Shown here in pieces: positions 61,508 to 64,000 of a DNA stretch of 64,000 nt. The notes below the pieces were generated by a model that saw nothing but the letters and a program-made list of their open reading frames with translations, was not told the DNA's origin and made no database searches. Position 1 is the stretch's first letter; each line of letters begins with the position of its first letter. Made by a program: the position numbers and the translations under genes. The stretch comes from Favolaschia claudopus. Taxonomy: Eukaryota; Basidiomycota; Agaricomycetes; Agaricales; Mycenaceae. The stretch lies in assembly GCA_037176885.1 (NCBI GenBank), contig JAWWNJ010000072.1:186001-250000 (forward strand), given 5' to 3'.

Positions 61508-63077
61508 TCATCCGTTACTTGCTGCGTTGACTAATTGACTGAGGACACTCAACCCAGCCGAGATGCTAGCATTCTCTTGCGCAAGCTGGAGGCAGTCATG
61601 GAGATAAGCGGCCACTCGCTGCAAGCGTTCCACCTCAGCCGTGAGTCTGGCCAATTCAGCCTTTCTGTTGTCTCGTGATCTCTGAGCGTTCAGCCGGTTG
61701 CGCTCGCGGACTAGGGGATCGACTGTGCGTCTAGGTTTGTCGGCAACGTTCGTGCTCGTGCCATTATCCAGGGCCTGGGTAGCGTGATATGCGCGCGGTG
61801 CATGCACGCCTGCTGCTGCTAAATCAGCTACCTCGCTGTCCCGTAATCCCTCGACTTCACTGAGTCCGGCTTTTGCAGAGGAATGGGTAGAGGTGCCTTC
61901 ATCCGGGTCCCAGAGGGGATCATGGCTACTACTTGAAGTCGCTGTGGAACTCTGCCGGTCGTCACGAACCACCAGACGGATCTTTGTGGGGCGAGGATTC
62001 TGGGACCGCACAGAAGCCGGAATTCGCTCTTGTGGTGGGCGAGGGGGTAAGAGGCGAAGTTTTCGCGACGGTATCGGAGTGAGATTGAGAGGCTTTTGAG
62101 AACCTGTTGACCGGCGACGTAGCGAACGCATGGCTCTGGCAGTCGGATGGGAACGCGGGCGAAAACATTGATAAGCGTCCTCTGAGAAACTCTTTTCATG
62201 GTACTGCAGCCACCGAAATCAAGTTCAACCCGGTATGCAGAGGCTGATATTCATACATTGTGAGATGGTCTGAGTTTGCTATTGTCCAAAAGGGTTCGTC
62301 GGTGTCTCCAATGGGGATAGACCTGTTGCGCAATGTAGACCAGGGAATGTGGCGGTGGCACCCAGGACGGCACCATGCCCGACGCAAAGCAGGTGGCTGC
62401 TAGTTTCGAAGAGAACAAGATCATGTATGAAGCCCAATCCCGTGGTTCCTGTCGAGCAGCAATAAGGATACTTCGACCGCAGACCTCAGCTGGTATCACC
62501 TGGAGACCTGTGAGCTGCTCGAAGATACCCATCACCAACTCCATGTCGTCTTCAGATATGGTCTTGCCGTTTGCCACTTGATTATTGCTCTGTAGCCAGT
62601 CCGCGTCAGTTTCATCGAGCAAGTATCCGTCCCCGCTTAAAACGTTGCCAAAGTCGAGTTCCTTCTCCGTGTTGATGTAGACTTCAGAGTCTCGCCACTG
62701 CAGTGGAGGGTATAGTTGAGTATAGTGTTCATCAGAGAGCTGCAGCGTGCCCGGCGTGGGGATGAGACTTCCCGCGACCTTTAAAGCGGATTGTAGATGA
62801 TGCTCCTGCCGCTAATTTAGTAGCAGCACAAACTTGAGGCCAAAAGCCAGACCTGAACGTCGTCGATGTCCACGTATCCTATGTCGCCAGCCGAGATTTT
62901 GGGTGCATCGTCATCCCAAGCGATGTCCAACGTGTCTTCTCTCCTAACGCTGAGCCTCTGTTTTTTAGAGATTTTTAGCTTTCTGCGACGACTGTTGTCG
63001 GGAGCAGTATGATGAGCGATAGGGATCGAAGAGCAGCAGGTGGGACTGGGGAGGTAAACGCAATCTAAAAGGCGCAT
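61508..63077 (-). CDS. EPL1 (Enhancer of polycomb-like) domain joined to a bZIP
   Basis: Three minus-strand exons, all phase 0: 62853-63077, 62257-62778, 61508-62203; introns of 74 and 53 bp (GTCTGG..AAAG and GTATGA..CTGCAG); 480 residues from the ATG at 63077. Residues ~30-50 are basic (SRRRKLKISKKQRLSVRRED). From 79 on come EPL1 landmarks: SLIPTPGTLQLSDEHYTQLY, YLLDETDADWLQSNN, SEDDMELVMGIFEQLTG, SGMVPSWVPPP, AQQVYPHWRHRRTLL and, across the second intron, SEDAYQCFRPRSH. EPL1 is the scaffold of NuA4/Piccolo histone acetyltransferase. A Ser/Arg-rich linker follows, then at ~411-460 a bZIP: RERNRLNAQRSRDNRKAEL with leucines at about 436, 443 and 450, closest to XBP1/HAC1. A nuclear regulator is likely. 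The first donor (GTCTGG) is not the usual GTRNGT. The fusion is in frame, but transcripts would be needed to exclude two genes. Confidence 0.75.
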
Positions 63078-63217
63078 TTTCCAATCAGTGCCAGCACGTG
63101 ACCAATACGTGTCTGGTTCCCACTAAAATGACACTAAGTATCTTAGTACGGTATCTAGACAAGCTTTAGCTCCCTGCCTCCGGCACGGCCGCCTCGCTGC
63201 GCTCGCCGACCTCCCTC

Positions 63218-63360
63218 CGTTCGGTCACACAGCCTGTTGGGCTGGCCGCCCCAAACCCCGCTGCGCTCGCTCTGCTCGCGACGTCTAGTACGATCTCAAC
63301 ATCTCGACATTGACCCGTGATTTTCTGTCAAAAGTCACGCGACTGATGGCCTGGCCCTCT
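63218..63360 (-). repeat. GC-rich dispersed repeat, copy 2
   Basis: The reverse complement of modules at 36049-36186: TTCGGTCACACAGC, GGCTGGCCGCCCCAAACCCC, GCTGCGCTCGC..GCTCGCGACGTC, then CCCGTGATTTTCTGTCA and ACTGATGGCC. The order is conserved, so this is one dispersed element. Confidence 0.7.
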
Positions 63361-63369
63361 TTTCAAGTA

Positions 63370-63539
63370 CTGTAGCGCTCTGTATGACTGAAACCAATTT
63401 TGGACCGTTACAGGCTGAAACGGCTGAAACAGCTTACAAATCACCCTTTTAAGGAAGGTGACTTGCCATATATGGGTGATTTGTCAGCAGAAACAGGCCT
63501 CCGTTACGCGTTACGTTTCAGTCATACAGAAGGCTACAG
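63370..63539. mobile_element. MITE, 170 bp, CTGTAGC ends
   Basis: The ends are CTGTAGCGCTCTGTATGACT and the near-inverse CTGTAGCCTTCTGTATGACT, with TA on both sides (63368-63369, 63540-63541). A second internal pair (ACAAATCACCC and GGGTGATTTGT) flanks CATATATGG. The surrounding ATGACCCGTGATT..TTCTGTCAA sequence occurs on both sides (63310, 63558). Confidence 0.8.
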
Positions 63540-63541
63540 TA

Positions 63542-64000
63542 AGTATACATAGGAAGGATGACCCGTGATTAATGATTTTCTGTCAATCTACTTAGCATCT
63601 CAGGATCTCTGTGCTGCTTCAATTTCTCAGTCAAACAATCACCGGTGCTATGTTTACCTCAATAGGGCTCGATTTCGACGCTTGTGCTGGTTAGGAAATG
63701 GCCGAGGTTGCGGTTGACAGTTTGGAGGACTCGGAACTACATCAAGCAACTTATTCCGACCTCTGTAGGCCCTGAAAATGATCAAAACTTCTGTAATTTT
63801 AGGTATGTGCACTCTTTGTTTAATTTCCTTGCCCCCTGTGATTCCTGGTGGCTTACAAAATCATTCTAGATATATTATATACATGTATCTCAGCTTTACT
63901 GCGTGCAATTCAACTGTTGCGGCCTTCAGTGTGCGATCACATCAAGGCTTCAAGCGTGTAAACCTAACAAGTATCAACAACATCTCCTAGAATTCATCCA
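63542..64000. other. No recognisable feature
   Basis: The end of the window; short open frames on the plus strand (63684-63869, 63778-63990) without motif. Confidence 0.35.

Noticed and set aside
1..64000. rRNA, tRNA, CRISPR array, prokaryotic operons
   Set aside because: Nothing resembling these was seen by eye; a tRNAscan or Infernal run would be needed to exclude small RNAs completely.

Overview
The window looks like a transposon-dense, gene-poor stretch of an Agaricomycete (mushroom-type basidiomycete) genome. Evidence for this: short GT-AG introns of about 50-60 bp; a basidiomycete-type EPL1 (Enhancer of polycomb-like) gene; several retroelement and DNA-transposon families of basidiomycete type; and a large cysteine-rich protein family that I recognise only from agaricomycete genomes. 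I saw nothing bacterial, no rRNA or tRNA gene and no CRISPR array. All family assignments come from reading motifs; no database search was run.

Layout. 1-8.2 kb: fold-back MITEs (miniature inverted-repeat elements), a fragment of the YPCG-C cysteine-rich family, a 190-bp GCGACC hairpin element, a recent 947-bp tandem duplication beside an unrecognised intron-containing reading frame, and a 336-bp MITE with a 10-bp target duplication. 8.5-14.6 kb: a patchwork of retroelement pieces: a deleted Ngaro-like tyrosine-recombinase retroelement, Ty1/copia scraps, the end of a LINE ORF2 and a complete LINE-type ORF1 with a (TCAAG)n tail. 14.6-18.2 kb: a large frameshifted YPCG-C family gene. 18.5-24.9 kb: MITEs and long fold-backs. 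25-30.8 kb: an unrecognised two-exon gene and a hAT transposase gene with a clear TATA box. 31-38 kb: fold-backs, a probable solo LTR, a Ty3/gypsy gag, a gypsy RT scrap, MITEs and the tail of an integrase-like gene. 40.9-44.4 kb: an internally deleted CACTA-type (EnSpm/Plavaka-like) element with CACTGTGA ends, a coreless transposase gene and an apparently intact divergent second gene, nested inside an older TAAGGCCTTA element. 45-52 kb: more MITEs, two of them inverted twins of copies at 36-38 kb. 52.2-56.5 kb: an almost intact Ngaro-like element with split direct repeats, one in-frame stop and all recombinase catalytic residues. 56.8-59.3 kb: a frameshifted gypsy gag-pro-RT cut off by an LTR start. 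60.2-60.5 kb: a probable solo LTR. 61.5-63.1 kb: the clearest host gene, three in-phase exons joining an EPL1 domain to an XBP1/HAC1-like bZIP.

How the parts fit. Most of the DNA is layered mobile elements. TA-flanked MITEs of the Tc1/mariner style dominate, several nested in one another, and near-identical inverted pairs (735 bp and 466 bp) imply recent activity. The likely cellular genes are the EPL1-bZIP gene and perhaps the small gene at 25.1-25.6 kb. The most unusual items are the EPL1-bZIP fusion, the CACTA element that kept its accessory gene but lost its catalytic core, the GCGACC hairpin element, and the large YPCG-C family of unknown function.
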